Made by a program: the position numbers and the translations under genes
Shown: positions 1 to 7,350 of the stretch, piece after piece
Position numbering within the stretch: the stretch's first letter is position 1
Layout: every line of letters begins with the position of its first letter
Notes under the pieces: generated by a model
The model's database searches: none
What the model was told of the DNA's origin: nothing
The model's input: only the letters and a program-made list of their open reading frames with translations
Assembly (NCBI GenBank): GCA_947427325.1
Contig: CANEHP010000008.1
Coordinates: forward strand, 1 to 25,104
Source of the DNA: an uncultured Clostridia bacterium
Lineage (GTDB): Bacteria > Bacillota > Clostridia > Oscillospirales > Ruminococcaceae
Direction of reading: 5' to 3'
Length of the DNA stretch: 25,104 nt

Positions 1-55
1 CTCAACAAAATTTGCTCGAAAATCTGCGCACCATTCCTATGAGAACAAGTTCTAA
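1..55 (+). mobile_element. Truncated right end of an inverted-repeat element (third copy)
   Basis: The first 55 bases resemble the right end of the element at 205-465. Bases 3-30 (AACAAAATT, then CGAAAATCTGC) follow its interior at about 390-435. Bases 36-55 match its 20-base terminal repeat at about 15 of 20 positions and end in TCTAA. The left part lies outside the window. Because the copy is diverged and cut, the assignment is moderate. Confidence 0.5.
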
Positions 56-198
56 TTCTTAATCATCTTATGGACGTCTTTGCAAAAAAGCTGCATTTAT
101 TGCTTTGTAAGTCTGCCTTGCCGTATCGCATACAGCAGGGCAGACTCCTCGCATTAAATGCAGCCTTTTCGCAAATTTGTCTGTAATCTGATTAAGAA
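56..198. repeat. Long imperfect palindrome between two elements
   Basis: The outer arms TTCTTAATCA (56-65) and TGATTAAGAA (189-198) are perfect complements. Further in, GCTGCATTTA (90-99) pairs with TAAATGCAGC (155-164), and AGTCTGCC (110-117) pairs with GGCAGACT (139-146). Overall the two halves are about 75-80% complementary over some 70 bases. It contains no credible reading frame. It is probably a separate non-autonomous element or a decayed one. It lies exactly between the truncated element at 1-55 and the complete one starting near 205. Confidence 0.7.
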
Positions 199-270
199 AT
201 AGTATTAGAGCGTGTTCACATAAAGCTCAGCATGCATCCTTTCGGCAAATTTTGCCGCTTGCTTCGTTTC

Positions 271-321
271 GTCATTTGCTTTGATGCCGACGCCTCCTTG
301 CGTCGGCTTTGGGCAAATGAC
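271..321. repeat. Nested stem-loop module inside element A
   Basis: The outer stem is GTCATTTGC (271-279) with GCAAATGAC (313-321). The inner stem is GCCGACGC (286-293) with GCGTCGGC (300-307). The inner loop reads CTCCTT on the plus strand and AAGGAG on the minus strand. The flanks TTTGATGCCG and CTTTGGG recur around a related hairpin at 21744-21795, so this is a shared module. Confidence 0.8.
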
Positions 322-398
322 TGAACACATCGTGTGTTAAAATTTTTTGAAATATGACCATATTCCTGCAAAATTTTGCCTTGCAGGCAACAAAATTA

Positions 399-434
399 TG
401 CACGAAAATCTGCACGAAAATCTGCACGAAAATC
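399..434 (+). repeat. Three perfect tandem copies of a 12-base unit
   Basis: TGCACGAAAATC occurs three times without interruption (399-410, 411-422, 423-434). In the shorter element copy at 6938-7062 the corresponding stretch has about two units, one degenerate. Copy number therefore varies between copies of the element. Confidence 0.9.
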
Positions 435-467
435 TGCATACTGATTTTATGTGAACACGCTCTAAAG

Positions 468-2930
468 CTACTGCAAGTCATAACAGCTCATAACAGTAAG
501 CTTACTTTTAAGCACCTGCGCCGTAAAAGGCTTTGTAAGCGACGTCTTATCCACGGAAACGGTATGCCTGCCGCAAATATCGAAGAAATTGTCCTCAAAT
601 ATACAGTCGCCGTCCCTTAAATCAAGAAGCACGCCCTTTGCAAAATTCCTGCTTTTTATATGCAGAATAAACTTTGACGGAGTTTCCTCAATGGCAAGAG
701 AAAGCTCGGGGTTCAGAAAAGTAAAGCTTTTGGGGCGTACAAAAATCGTGCAGCTTTTTGAAACCGTTTTGCCGTCAACTACCGCCGAATATTCCAAAAA
801 GCAGCTTCTTCTGCTGCGCTCGCTTAAAAGCTCCTTTGAAAGGTTAAGGGACAGGATTTTCTGAGCGGACAGCGGCTCTGCCCTAAATCCGTATTCGCCT
901 TGTTTAACCGTTGTTCCGTCATTTTTCCTAAGCTGCCACAGCACCGTTCCCTCTTTTACGTCTTTGGTATCATTGGTGATATGGAGCTGAACATCCTCCG
1001 TATTTTCCTCTAAGCAGGATATAAGCAGGGGCGCATAAAATCTCTTTGAGGCGTAGTAAAGCGCCTTGGGTCTGCCGAAATAGTCCACCGCCGACCAGGA
1101 AATAACGGGATTGCTGTCATTCAGCTGCCAATAAAGGCTGCCCATGCAGCGTCCTCTTTTTCTTCTTAAATGCTCTACGTTAAGTCTGATGGATTCCGCC
1201 TGCACCAGCTGCGTTGCATATACCGTTTCCTCGAAGTTTTTGGGACAGCGGCACATCTGCGCTATATAAAACAGCAGCTTTTCATTTCCCAAAGCACATT
1301 TTTGATGCGCCTCCATAACGGGCGAGGAAAGGTTTAGATCCTTTCGGCTTGCAAAGGCGGCTATTGTTTTCATAGACGGAATTGACTCAAAGCCGTATTC
1401 CGAGCAGAAGGCAAAATCGTATTTTCTGAACTCCTCCAGGGGCGCATAGCTGTGCCATACCGTCCAGAAGTGCTGATCTCCCTTATCACAGTCAGAGCTG
1501 CCATTAAAGCACCGACTGCCCTTAAACTGATTTCCGCCCGAGGAGGGAGAGGAGGGCCAGTAATATCTTTCGGGGTCATACTTCTTAAGCTCATGGGGAA
1601 TTATTTCTTCAAACAGTCTTACATAATCCTCCCTTGCTTCGGAATCCGGGGGGACGTTCCAGCCCTCCCACATACTCTCTATCTCGTTGTTTCCACACCA
1701 TAAGCCTAAGCAGGCATGGTTTCGTATTCTTATAATATTGTCCCTTATTTCCTTTTTCACAGATTCGGTAAAGGCGGTGTTAAGCTTGTAGGCTGCGCAG
1801 GCGAACATAAAGTCCTGCCATAAAATAAAGCCCATTTCATCGCACTTTTCAAGGAAATGATCATTCGGATACACTCCGCCGCCCCATATTCTTACACAGT
1901 TAAAGCCCATATCCGCACACTGCTCAAGCATATTGTCGATGCGCTTATCGGTGACAAAGGGCAGAATCTGATCGCCGGGTATAATGTCCGCACCCATGGC
2001 AAACACCTCTGTTCCGTTGCACACAAAGCAGAACTTGTGATTTTCGGGTTCGTTTTTAACGGTAAGGAGGCGAAAACCGATTTTTTCGCTATGTACACAC
2101 AGCGCTGCTTCTCCCTCCAGCACTGTAAGGATAACGGTTTGCAGCGGCTGCTCCCCAAGTCCTCTTACATTCCATAAGGGAGGATTTTCTATTGTAAACT
2201 CTGTTTTTTCGCTTTTTGAAAGGCTTTTTCTTGAAATAAGGCTTCTGCCGTCCGAAAGCTTGATCTCAATTAAAAGCTCCAGGGGCTTAATATCCCAAAG
2301 GTTAATCCGGGGGATAACGGTAAGGGTAAGCTTTTTGAAATCATCGGAAAAATTCTGCTTAAAATAAACGCTGTCAATGCTGCATACCGAGCTGCCCGTA
2401 AGCTCCACGTCTCTCCATATGCCCATATCGGGAAGCTGAGGACCCCAATCCCAGCCAAAACTGTAATGTGCCTTGCGGATATGCTGATAACCGGGAATTG
2501 TGCCTTCCACTCCAAATAAGGGTCTGTCCCTATGGGCGTTTTCCGCATAAACGAGAGGCGAGCTGAATTTTACGGAAAGGCGGTTATTGCCCTTTAAAAG
2601 ATTTTGCGTAACATCGTGGCGGCAGGTAACAAACATATTGTCCGAATTAAACAACAGATCGCCGTTAAGGTATACCTGCGCCAGGGTATCCAAGCCATGG
2701 AAGGTCATAATTATCTTTTCGTTTCTAAAAAGCTCTCCTTCGGGCACGAAATCGCAAAAAAATTCGCAGCTCTCCCTGCTCAGCTCCTTTGCCTCATACT
2801 GGTTTTCCCCGTAATAGGGATCGTCCGCCGCTCCGTTCATAATCAATGTTTGGTACATTGAAACGGGGAAACGCTTACATGGGTATTCCCGATTTTTATA
2901 TTTCATTTTCCAATTTTTGTTAAGTAACAT
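468..2930 (-). CDS. Beta-mannosidase, glycoside hydrolase family 2
   Basis: A retaining beta-mannosidase that removes terminal beta-D-mannose from oligosaccharides, probably in the cytoplasm because no signal peptide is visible. The 820 residues match the usual family length. Order: N-terminal sugar-binding beta-sandwich (to about 180, with the family motif FGWDWGPQLPDMGIW at 158-172), immunoglobulin-like domain (about 180-290) and TIM barrel (about 295-590), then C-terminal beta domains. The acid/base Glu is expected at 416 in WCGNNEIE, and the nucleophile Glu at 511 in FCSEYGFES. The ATG at 2930 has AAAGGA about 8 bases upstream. It follows yigZ on the same strand with a 68-base gap, so co-transcription is possible. 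A mobile element begins immediately after the stop codon. No transporter or other mannan gene is nearby. A GH2 enzyme of other specificity is less likely given the mannosidase-type motifs. Confidence 0.93.
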   Translation of the reverse strand: MLLNKNWKMKYKNREYPCKRFPVSMYQTLIMNGAADDPYYGENQYEAKELSRESCEFFCDFVPEGELFRNEKIIMTFHGLDTLAQVYLNGDLLFNSDNMFVTCRHDVTQNLLKGNNRLSVKFSSPLVYAENAHRDRPLFGVEGTIPGYQHIRKAHYSFGWDWGPQLPDMGIWRDVELTGSSVCSIDSVYFKQNFSDDFKKLTLTVIPRINLWDIKPLELLIEIKLSDGRSLISRKSLSKSEKTEFTIENPPLWNVRGLGEQPLQTVILTVLEGEAALCVHSEKIGFRLLTVKNEPENHKFCFVCNGTEVFAMGADIIPGDQILPFVTDKRIDNMLEQCADMGFNCVRIWGGGVYPNDHFLEKCDEMGFILWQDFMFACAAYKLNTAFTESVKKEIRDNIIRIRNHACLGLWCGNNEIESMWEGWNVPPDSEAREDYVRLFEEIIPHELKKYDPERYYWPSSPSSGGNQFKGSRCFNGSSDCDKGDQHFWTVWHSYAPLEEFRKYDFAFCSEYGFESIPSMKTIAAFASRKDLNLSSPVMEAHQKCALGNEKLLFYIAQMCRCPKNFEETVYATQLVQAESIRLNVEHLRRKRGRCMGSLYWQLNDSNPVISWSAVDYFGRPKALYYASKRFYAPLLISCLEENTEDVQLHITNDTKDVKEGTVLWQLRKNDGTTVKQGEYGFRAEPLSAQKILSLNLSKELLSERSRRSCFLEYSAVVDGKTVSKSCTIFVRPKSFTFLNPELSLAIEETPSKFILHIKSRNFAKGVLLDLRDGDCIFEDNFFDICGRHTVSVDKTSLTKPFTAQVLKSKLTVMSCYDLQ

Positions 2931-2998
2931 TCTGCCGTCCTTTCATTTTCACAAATCAAAGTAAAAACGGTTAAAGCTGTCAGCTTGGCGTTCTCCCA

Positions 2999-3628
2999 TT
3001 ATCTGCCGAAATCAAATTCCTCTTCCCCGAGATCATCGATTAAAACCCGCCCGAAGCATAAATCGATCAGCTTTTCCTTAAATTTTTCCGCAAGATTTTC
3101 GTAAATGCAAAGAGTGATTTTTACATCTGCGCCGAAATCCTCGTTCTGCACCCGCACGTCATATTCGGAGAGCAGAGCGCCGATTTTTCCGTAAAGGGAG
3201 TAATCTATTTTAACTACAAGCCGTCTTGCGGTTTTTACCATCTTTATTCCCGCTGCGTCCGCCGCAATTTTTACTCCCTTTCCGTAAGCCCGCACAAGTC
3301 CTCCTGCGCCAAGCAAAATACCGCCGAAGTATCTGGTAACAACGCAGCACACATCGGAAAGTCCCTCCTTCTTAAGCACCTCGAACATGGGTGCGCCTGC
3401 CGTGCCGCCGGGTTCTCCGTCGTCGCTGTGTCTGCCTATGTTGTTTTCACGCAAAATATAGGCGTAGCAGTTGTGAGAGGCTTTTCGGTGCTGCTTCCTT
3501 ATTTCTTCTATAAAAGCGACGGCTTCTTCCTCGTTTTTTACAGGGGCAATATTTCCGATAAACTCGGACTTTTTTTCCGTAAAGGAAGCGGTGGCTCTGT
3601 TCCTTACCGTTTTATATTCTTCACTCAT
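2999..3628 (-). CDS. yigZ: YigZ/YvyE family protein (IMPACT N-terminal fold)
   Basis: This 209-residue protein belongs to the UPF0029/IMPACT family found widely in bacteria. The cellular role is not firmly settled, although eukaryotic IMPACT regulates translation-stress signalling. Family signatures are clear: SHNCYAY at 51-57, the SDDGEPGGTAGAP block at 68-80 and VTRYFGGILLGAGGLVRAY at 97-115. A second small alpha/beta domain occupies about 135-205. The start at 3628 was chosen because homologues begin just before a KKSEFIG-type motif. Starting further upstream (3823) would add 65 residues overlapping the previous gene out of frame. The gene begins 2 bases after the stop of the membrane-protein gene, so the two are almost certainly translated from one mRNA. 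Confidence 0.9.
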   Translation of the reverse strand: MSEEYKTVRNRATASFTEKKSEFIGNIAPVKNEEEAVAFIEEIRKQHRKASHNCYAYILRENNIGRHSDDGEPGGTAGAPMFEVLKKEGLSDVCCVVTRYFGGILLGAGGLVRAYGKGVKIAADAAGIKMVKTARRLVVKIDYSLYGKIGALLSEYDVRVQNEDFGADVKITLCIYENLAEKFKEKLIDLCFGRVLIDDLGEEEFDFGR

Positions 3629-3630
3629 AA

Positions 3631-4485
3631 TTATTCCGTTGACGATACGGTGACATATTGCACAGATTTTACGGTTTTTGCGGAAGCGTTTCTGGATACG
3701 GTATAGATCATCTGCTTGATAGAGCTTGATTCCTCGTTTCCTATACCCATAATGGGGGTCATATAATCCACGGTCAGTGTAAAGGTGTCCCCCACGCTGC
3801 TGATTTGGCTGATTTTGGGCCAAAATGTGTTTTTGTCCAGGTTTAACGGAACAATATAGGACTTTAAGGATTGACTGTATTCAAAAACATCAATTCCTGC
3901 CGTTACCGTCTGATGCTCTACTTTCACCGACGCACCGAACAGCGCCGCCGCCGAGCTTTCAACGTCAATTTCGGAAATAGTCATATTGTCGCCGTCGTTT
4001 TCATACTTTTCGGTATTTCCGTAAATATAAATTCTCCAAATTGCAGCGTTTACAACTACCGATGAGGGAATATTTTCTATACCGTCAAAGGCGGGCGTAT
4101 CGATAAGCACCATAGGATAAATAAATTCCGCAAACTCGTTTTTTATTGCGGTTTGGTTGGCAATATCGCTTACGGTATTCATTGTAAATTTTACCACGTT
4201 CACAAGGCCCACTACGGCAAGGATAATTATAATCAGTCCCGCCGCAAAAAACGCTTTGCGGTTTTTCATAAGGGGAGCGGCGGGATCAAAGCCTGCCGCC
4301 GAATCCTCAGGCTCTCCCTCAAGCTCCTTTTCCACCTCGTCCACGTTGCCCTCAAGGGAGTTAAGGATTTTTCCCGCATTTTCCCGCTGTTCCTGCTTTG
4401 TTTCCTGTTTTGTTTGATTTTCCTGTTGTATTTGGGGATTTATTTTGTTTTCGTCAATCTGCGTATTATCTTTTGTTTTTTTCAT
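3631..4485 (-). CDS. Single-pass membrane protein of unknown function
   Basis: A 284-residue protein I do not recognise. Residues 1-75 are charged and rich in Gln, Lys and Glu, with no obvious fold. Residues 78-100 (AFFAAGLIIIILAVVGLVNVV and following) form one transmembrane helix preceded by basic residues, so the N-terminus should face the cytoplasm. Residues 101-284 form an extracytoplasmic domain predicted mostly beta, with no cysteines and no LPXTG signal. The ATG at 4485 was preferred; an AGGAGAG lies upstream but about 14 bases away, which is longer than usual. It sits between proA (77-base gap) and yigZ (2-base gap). The tail-like N-terminus plus single helix resembles many Clostridia envelope proteins, but no function should be assigned. 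Confidence 0.8.
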   Translation of the reverse strand: MKKTKDNTQIDENKINPQIQQENQTKQETKQEQRENAGKILNSLEGNVDEVEKELEGEPEDSAAGFDPAAPLMKNRKAFFAAGLIIIILAVVGLVNVVKFTMNTVSDIANQTAIKNEFAEFIYPMVLIDTPAFDGIENIPSSVVVNAAIWRIYIYGNTEKYENDGDNMTISEIDVESSAAALFGASVKVEHQTVTAGIDVFEYSQSLKSYIVPLNLDKNTFWPKISQISSVGDTFTLTVDYMTPIMGIGNEESSSIKQMIYTVSRNASAKTVKSVQYVTVSSTE

Positions 4486-4562
4486 TGCTTTTTTAAACTC
4501 TCCTGATATTTTTAGGCAATTGTGTCGATACGCCCTCTGCAAGTTCCTGTTTTCAAGGCGGA

Positions 4563-5807
4563 TCAGCTTCGTATCTGTCCCGCTCCGTTAATCAAATATT
4601 TATAGGTCGTCATTTCCTCAAGACCCATAGGACCTCTTGCATGGAGCTTTTGGGTGCTTATGCCGATTTCTGCGCCTAAGCCGAACTGCCCTCCGTCTGT
4701 AAAACGTGTTGAGGCGTTTACATAAACCACTGCTGCGTCCACCCTTTGCTGAAATTTTTCCACACTTGCCAAATCCTTTGTTATAATACACTCGCTGTGC
4801 TTTGTTCCGTAGGTGTTGATAAAATCTATAGCTTCCTCTGTGTTATCCACAACCTTAACTGCGACAATACAGTCTAAAAATTCTCTGCGGTAATCCTCTT
4901 CTTCGGCGTTTCCGTCTGTGCTTATAATTTGGGCGGTTCGCTTATCGCCTAAGATTTTAACTTTACCCTGCCACCTTTTCTGCAAGGCGGGCAAAAATTT
5001 TTCCGCAATATCCTTATGCACCAAAATATTTTCTATTGCATTGCATACCGAGGGACGCTGGGTTTTGCCGTTATCCGCAATATTTACCGCCATTTCCGCA
5101 TCGGCGGAGGCGTCCACATAAACGGAGCAGTTACCCTCTCCTGTTTGTATAACGGGAATGGTAGAGTTGTTTATAACATTTTGTATAAGGCTGTGTCCTC
5201 CCCGAGGAATAAGCACGTCTATATATTGATTTAGCTTCATAAGCTGATTTACTGTCTCTCGTGACGTATCCTCCACAAGAGATATTGCGTTTTCATCAAT
5301 GCCCGCTTCCTTCAAGGCTCCCCGCATAAGCTCCGTAAGGCACTTGTTGCTGTTAACGGCGTCGCTGCCTCCTCTTAAAACCGAAGCGTTGCCCGATTTA
5401 AGACAAAGCGCCGCAGCGTCAACGGTAACATTGGGACGGGCTTCGAATATTATTCCCACTACGCCGAGAGGGACGCTTTTCTTGACGATTTTTAAGCCGT
5501 TGGGAAGCTCCCGGCCTCCTAAAACCCTCCCAACAGGATCGGGAAGAGCGGCAATTTTTAAAACGCCATCCGCCATATCGGAAATTCTCTTTTGGTTTAA
5601 TCCGAGTCTGTCCTGCATTGCGGCGGACATATTGTTTTTTTCCGCATTTTCAAGGTCCTTTTTATTTGCCGCCATTATTTTTTCCGTGTTAGCCGTAAGG
5701 GCGGCGGCTATTTCTTTAAGAGCGTTGTTTTTTTGCTTTTGGGTAATTCCCCGCATTGAGCTTTCGGCTTTTTTTGCATTTGCGCCGATGGTTTCTATAT
5801 ATGTCAT
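4563..5807 (-). CDS. proA: Glutamate-5-semialdehyde dehydrogenase (gamma-glutamyl phosphate reductase)
   Basis: This enzyme catalyses the second step of proline synthesis: NADPH-dependent reduction of gamma-glutamyl phosphate to glutamate-5-semialdehyde, in the cytoplasm. The 414 residues are full length for the aldehyde-dehydrogenase-superfamily ProA. Visible signatures are GVVGIIFEARPNVTVDAAALCLKSGN (115-140), PRGGHSLI (201-208), the catalytic Cys255 in QRPSVCNA, and the C-terminal block around FGLGAEIGISTQKLHARGPMG. The ATG at 5807 has AAAGGAAA about 7 bases upstream. It lies 182 bases downstream of proB on the same strand, an unusually wide gap for this pair. That gap is partly filled by a short palindromic repeat. 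Confidence 0.97.
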   Translation of the reverse strand: MTYIETIGANAKKAESSMRGITQKQKNNALKEIAAALTANTEKIMAANKKDLENAEKNNMSAAMQDRLGLNQKRISDMADGVLKIAALPDPVGRVLGGRELPNGLKIVKKSVPLGVVGIIFEARPNVTVDAAALCLKSGNASVLRGGSDAVNSNKCLTELMRGALKEAGIDENAISLVEDTSRETVNQLMKLNQYIDVLIPRGGHSLIQNVINNSTIPVIQTGEGNCSVYVDASADAEMAVNIADNGKTQRPSVCNAIENILVHKDIAEKFLPALQKRWQGKVKILGDKRTAQIISTDGNAEEEDYRREFLDCIVAVKVVDNTEEAIDFINTYGTKHSECIITKDLASVEKFQQRVDAAVVYVNASTRFTDGGQFGLGAEIGISTQKLHARGPMGLEEMTTYKYLINGAGQIRS

Positions 5808-5864
5808 AGAGTTTCCTTTCTTTCCGAAAATTATGGAGCTGTAAAAAACAGACTTTTTTGCGCT

Positions 5865-5930
5865 TCTGAGAGGCTTGACACTGATTTTTTACCGCACTCA
5901 AAAGTGCTGCGTTTTTTACGGACCTCAATA
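5865..5930. repeat. Short repeat in the proB-proA gap, related to the right-edge repeat
   Basis: Read on the minus strand, the stretch around 5881-5902 contains GAGTGCGGTAAAAAATCAGT. This matches GAGTGCGGTGAAAAATCAGT near 25015-25034 at 19 of 20 positions, with weaker similarity continuing for about 30 bases. A small hairpin GCACT-CAAA-AGTGC (5894-5907) overlaps it. It is probably a remnant of the same dispersed repeat family. Confidence 0.5.
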
Positions 5931-5989
5931 GGCGCTGCCGTGCGGCTTTAAGCCTTATAACCGTGAACTGCCTTTTCAAACAAGCCCTA

Positions 5990-6781
5990 TTATCGGTTAA
6001 GATTAAACAGTGTGCAAACCGCTCTGTTATCAAACAAATCATACAAAACGGCAGGATTATCGCCCTTGATAATAACGGTGGGGATACCTGCGTCGCCTGC
6101 CAGCACCGCCGCCTCGATTTTAGTAAGCATACCTCCGCTTGCAAGGTCGCTTCCCTTTTCTCCCGCAGCGGCTATCATCTCGTCCGTTACCCTGTTCACC
6201 AGCGGAATAAGCTTTGCGTTGGGAAGCAGGGGATTTTTATCGTAAAGTCCGTCCACGTCGGTAAGTATAATAAGCAAATCGGCGCCGCAAACCTCGGCGG
6301 TAAGAGCGGACAGGGTATCGTTTTCATCAAAGTCCAGCTGTTCTATGGAAACGCTGTCGTTGGCGTTGACAATAGGGATAATTCCCATAGACAAAAGGGT
6401 GTGCATGGTGTTGTAAATATTTTTTCTTCTTACATCGTTGCTGAATACGTCTCTTGTGGCTAATATTTGTGCAACCGTGTGGTTAAACCGTGAAAACTCG
6501 CTGCTGTAAAAGCTCATAAGCTGGCTTTGTCCCACAGCGGCGCAAGCCTGTTTTACAGGCATATCCTTGGGCTTTTTTTGAAGTCCGATACAGCCTACGC
6601 CAATGCCCACCGCACCTGAAGTAACAAGCACAATATCGTGTCCCGAATTTTTAAGGTCGCTTAAAACCTCTACCATCTTCTTAACACGGCGCACGTTTAT
6701 GTTTCCCGTTTTATAGGTAAGAGTGGAAGTGCCCACCTTTATAACCACCCGCTTTTTAGCGGCATAATCAAAATTTTCCAT
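5990..6781 (-). CDS. proB: Glutamate 5-kinase, short form without PUA domain
   Basis: Phosphorylates L-glutamate to gamma-glutamyl phosphate, the first and normally proline-inhibited step of proline synthesis. The 263 residues correspond to the amino-acid-kinase domain alone; the C-terminal PUA domain of the roughly 370-residue E. coli enzyme is absent. Motifs: VVIKVGTSTL (12-21), VLVTSGAVGIG (51-61), IVNANDSVS (137-145), ILTDVDGLYDKNP (172-184) and GGMLTKIEAA (216-225). The ATG at 6781 is preceded by AAGGAAG about 16 bases away, so initiation may be weak. A sigma-A promoter lies at 6830-6858. It is the first gene of the apparent proB-proA-membrane protein-yigZ-mannosidase series. Short ProB proteins lacking PUA are known in other bacteria. 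Confidence 0.95.
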   Translation of the reverse strand: MENFDYAAKKRVVIKVGTSTLTYKTGNINVRRVKKMVEVLSDLKNSGHDIVLVTSGAVGIGVGCIGLQKKPKDMPVKQACAAVGQSQLMSFYSSEFSRFNHTVAQILATRDVFSNDVRRKNIYNTMHTLLSMGIIPIVNANDSVSIEQLDFDENDTLSALTAEVCGADLLIILTDVDGLYDKNPLLPNAKLIPLVNRVTDEMIAAAGEKGSDLASGGMLTKIEAAVLAGDAGIPTVIIKGDNPAVLYDLFDNRAVCTLFNLNR

Positions 6782-6829
6782 ACTTACAGAGCTTTTACTT
6801 CCTTATGTTTTTGTTTATTTTTCTTTTAC

Positions 6830-6858
6830 AGTATATCATAGTATTAAGTAAAAATCAA
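6830..6858 (-). promoter_or_regulatory. Sigma-A type promoter for proB
   Basis: On the minus strand, TTGATT (-35, complement of 6853-6858) and TATACT (-10, complement of 6830-6835) are separated by 17 bases. The predicted start lies about 40 bases before the proB ATG. No operator or T-box-like structure is evident in the short leader. Confidence 0.7.
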
Positions 6859-6875
6859 GCTACGCAGGGGTTTTG

Positions 6876-6940
6876 CTCCGAAAATCGCAGTGGATTTTTC
6901 AACAGCATTTTCGCTTTTCGGCGGGGCTTGTTCTGTTTTA
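6876..6940. repeat. Dispersed repeat D, copy 1 (interrupted by element B)
   Basis: About 65 bases starting CTCCGAAAATCGCAGTGG and ending CTTGTTCTGTTTTA are about 85% identical to 21608-21671. Homology resumes after element B, at about 7062-7077, where the sequence follows copy 2 from 21672 onwards. Copy 1 therefore appears to have been split by insertion of element B. Confidence 0.8.
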
Positions 6941-7062
6941 GAGCGTGTTCACATAAAATCAGTATGCAGATTTTAATGTAGATTTTCGTGCATAATTTTG
7001 TTGCCTGCAAGGCAAAATTTGCCGAAAAGATGCATGCTGAGCTTTATGTGAACTCGCTCTAA
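6938..7062. mobile_element. MITE-like element B, inverted and internally deleted copy
   Basis: The ends carry the same terminal inverted repeats as the element at 205-465; the right repeat has one mismatch (AACTCGCTC instead of AACACGCTC). TA is present at both ends (6939-6940 and 7060-7061). The interior is the reverse complement of both flanks of element A. The nested hairpin and about 120 central bases are missing and the 12-base tandem array is shortened. There is no reading frame, so movement would need a transposase supplied from elsewhere. It sits inside dispersed repeat D between proB and the chemoreceptor gene. Confidence 0.85.
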
Positions 7063-7246
7063 TCAAAATGCTTGGAAATAGTATTGAACGTACATTCCAC
7101 GCAGCCTTCAGCGGCTATTCGGCTTACGCTGAATAATTTAAAAAGGTGCTGACCTTTTTAATTTGGAATTGGTATAGAATCGGTGAAGCCGTTCCGAAAC
7201 TGTCAACCTTCAGCTGTCAACTTTTTACAATGTCTTATATGTTTTT
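7063..7246. other. Gene-free stretch with small palindromes
   Basis: Between element B and the chemoreceptor terminator there is no credible gene. It contains a 7-base stem TTCAGCG/CGCTGAA (about 7109-7135) and a 9-base stem TTAAAAAGG/CCTTTTTAA (about 7139-7162). It also contains two direct copies of CTGTCAAC near 7198-7221. The last motif also occurs near 22431. These look like remnants of dispersed repeats. Confidence 0.5.
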
Positions 7247-7283
7247 GCTAAAAAACAATCCCCTACCTTTAACAAGATAGGGG
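7247..7283 (-). terminator. Rho-independent terminator of the chemoreceptor gene
   Basis: On the minus strand CCCCTATCTT pairs with AAGGTAGGGG (one G-T pair) across a 4-base loop, followed by a T-rich tract (TTGTTTTTTAGC). It lies about 68 bases after the stop codon at 7351. It closes the cheA-to-receptor series. Confidence 0.88.
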
Positions 7284-7350
7284 ACAAATACATTTTTAAG
7301 TCTTTTATTTAGATTGTCAACAAGTCTGTTTTTATTTCAGACTAACCAAC

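Larger units (their letters stand above)
205..465. mobile_element. MITE-like element A with 20-base perfect terminal inverted repeats
   Basis: The ends are perfect 20-base inverted repeats (205-224 and 446-465), each containing GAGCGTGTTCACATAAA or its complement. If the outermost TA (206-207 and 463-464) is the duplicated target, the terminal repeats proper begin with GAGC. TA or TNA targets and GAGC-TGTT ends are known for part of the IS5 family (IS427/IS1031 type); that parentage is inference. The interior encodes no transposase. It holds a nested hairpin (271-321) and three tandem 12-base units (399-434). The right end lies 2 bases beyond the stop codon of the beta-mannosidase gene. An inverted, shorter copy is at 6938-7062. 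Confidence 0.8.

Noticed and set aside
399..434. Possible CRISPR-like repeats
   Set aside because: The three 12-base units are directly abutting with no spacers, and no cas genes are present.
354..620. Plus-strand frame across element A into the mannosidase gene
   Set aside because: It is created by the 12-base tandem repeats and the antisense of the mannosidase gene, with no ribosome binding site.
3629..3823. N-terminal extension of the YigZ-family protein
   Set aside because: The extra 65 residues overlap the upstream gene out of frame and have no family similarity. The ATG at 3628 fits the family start.
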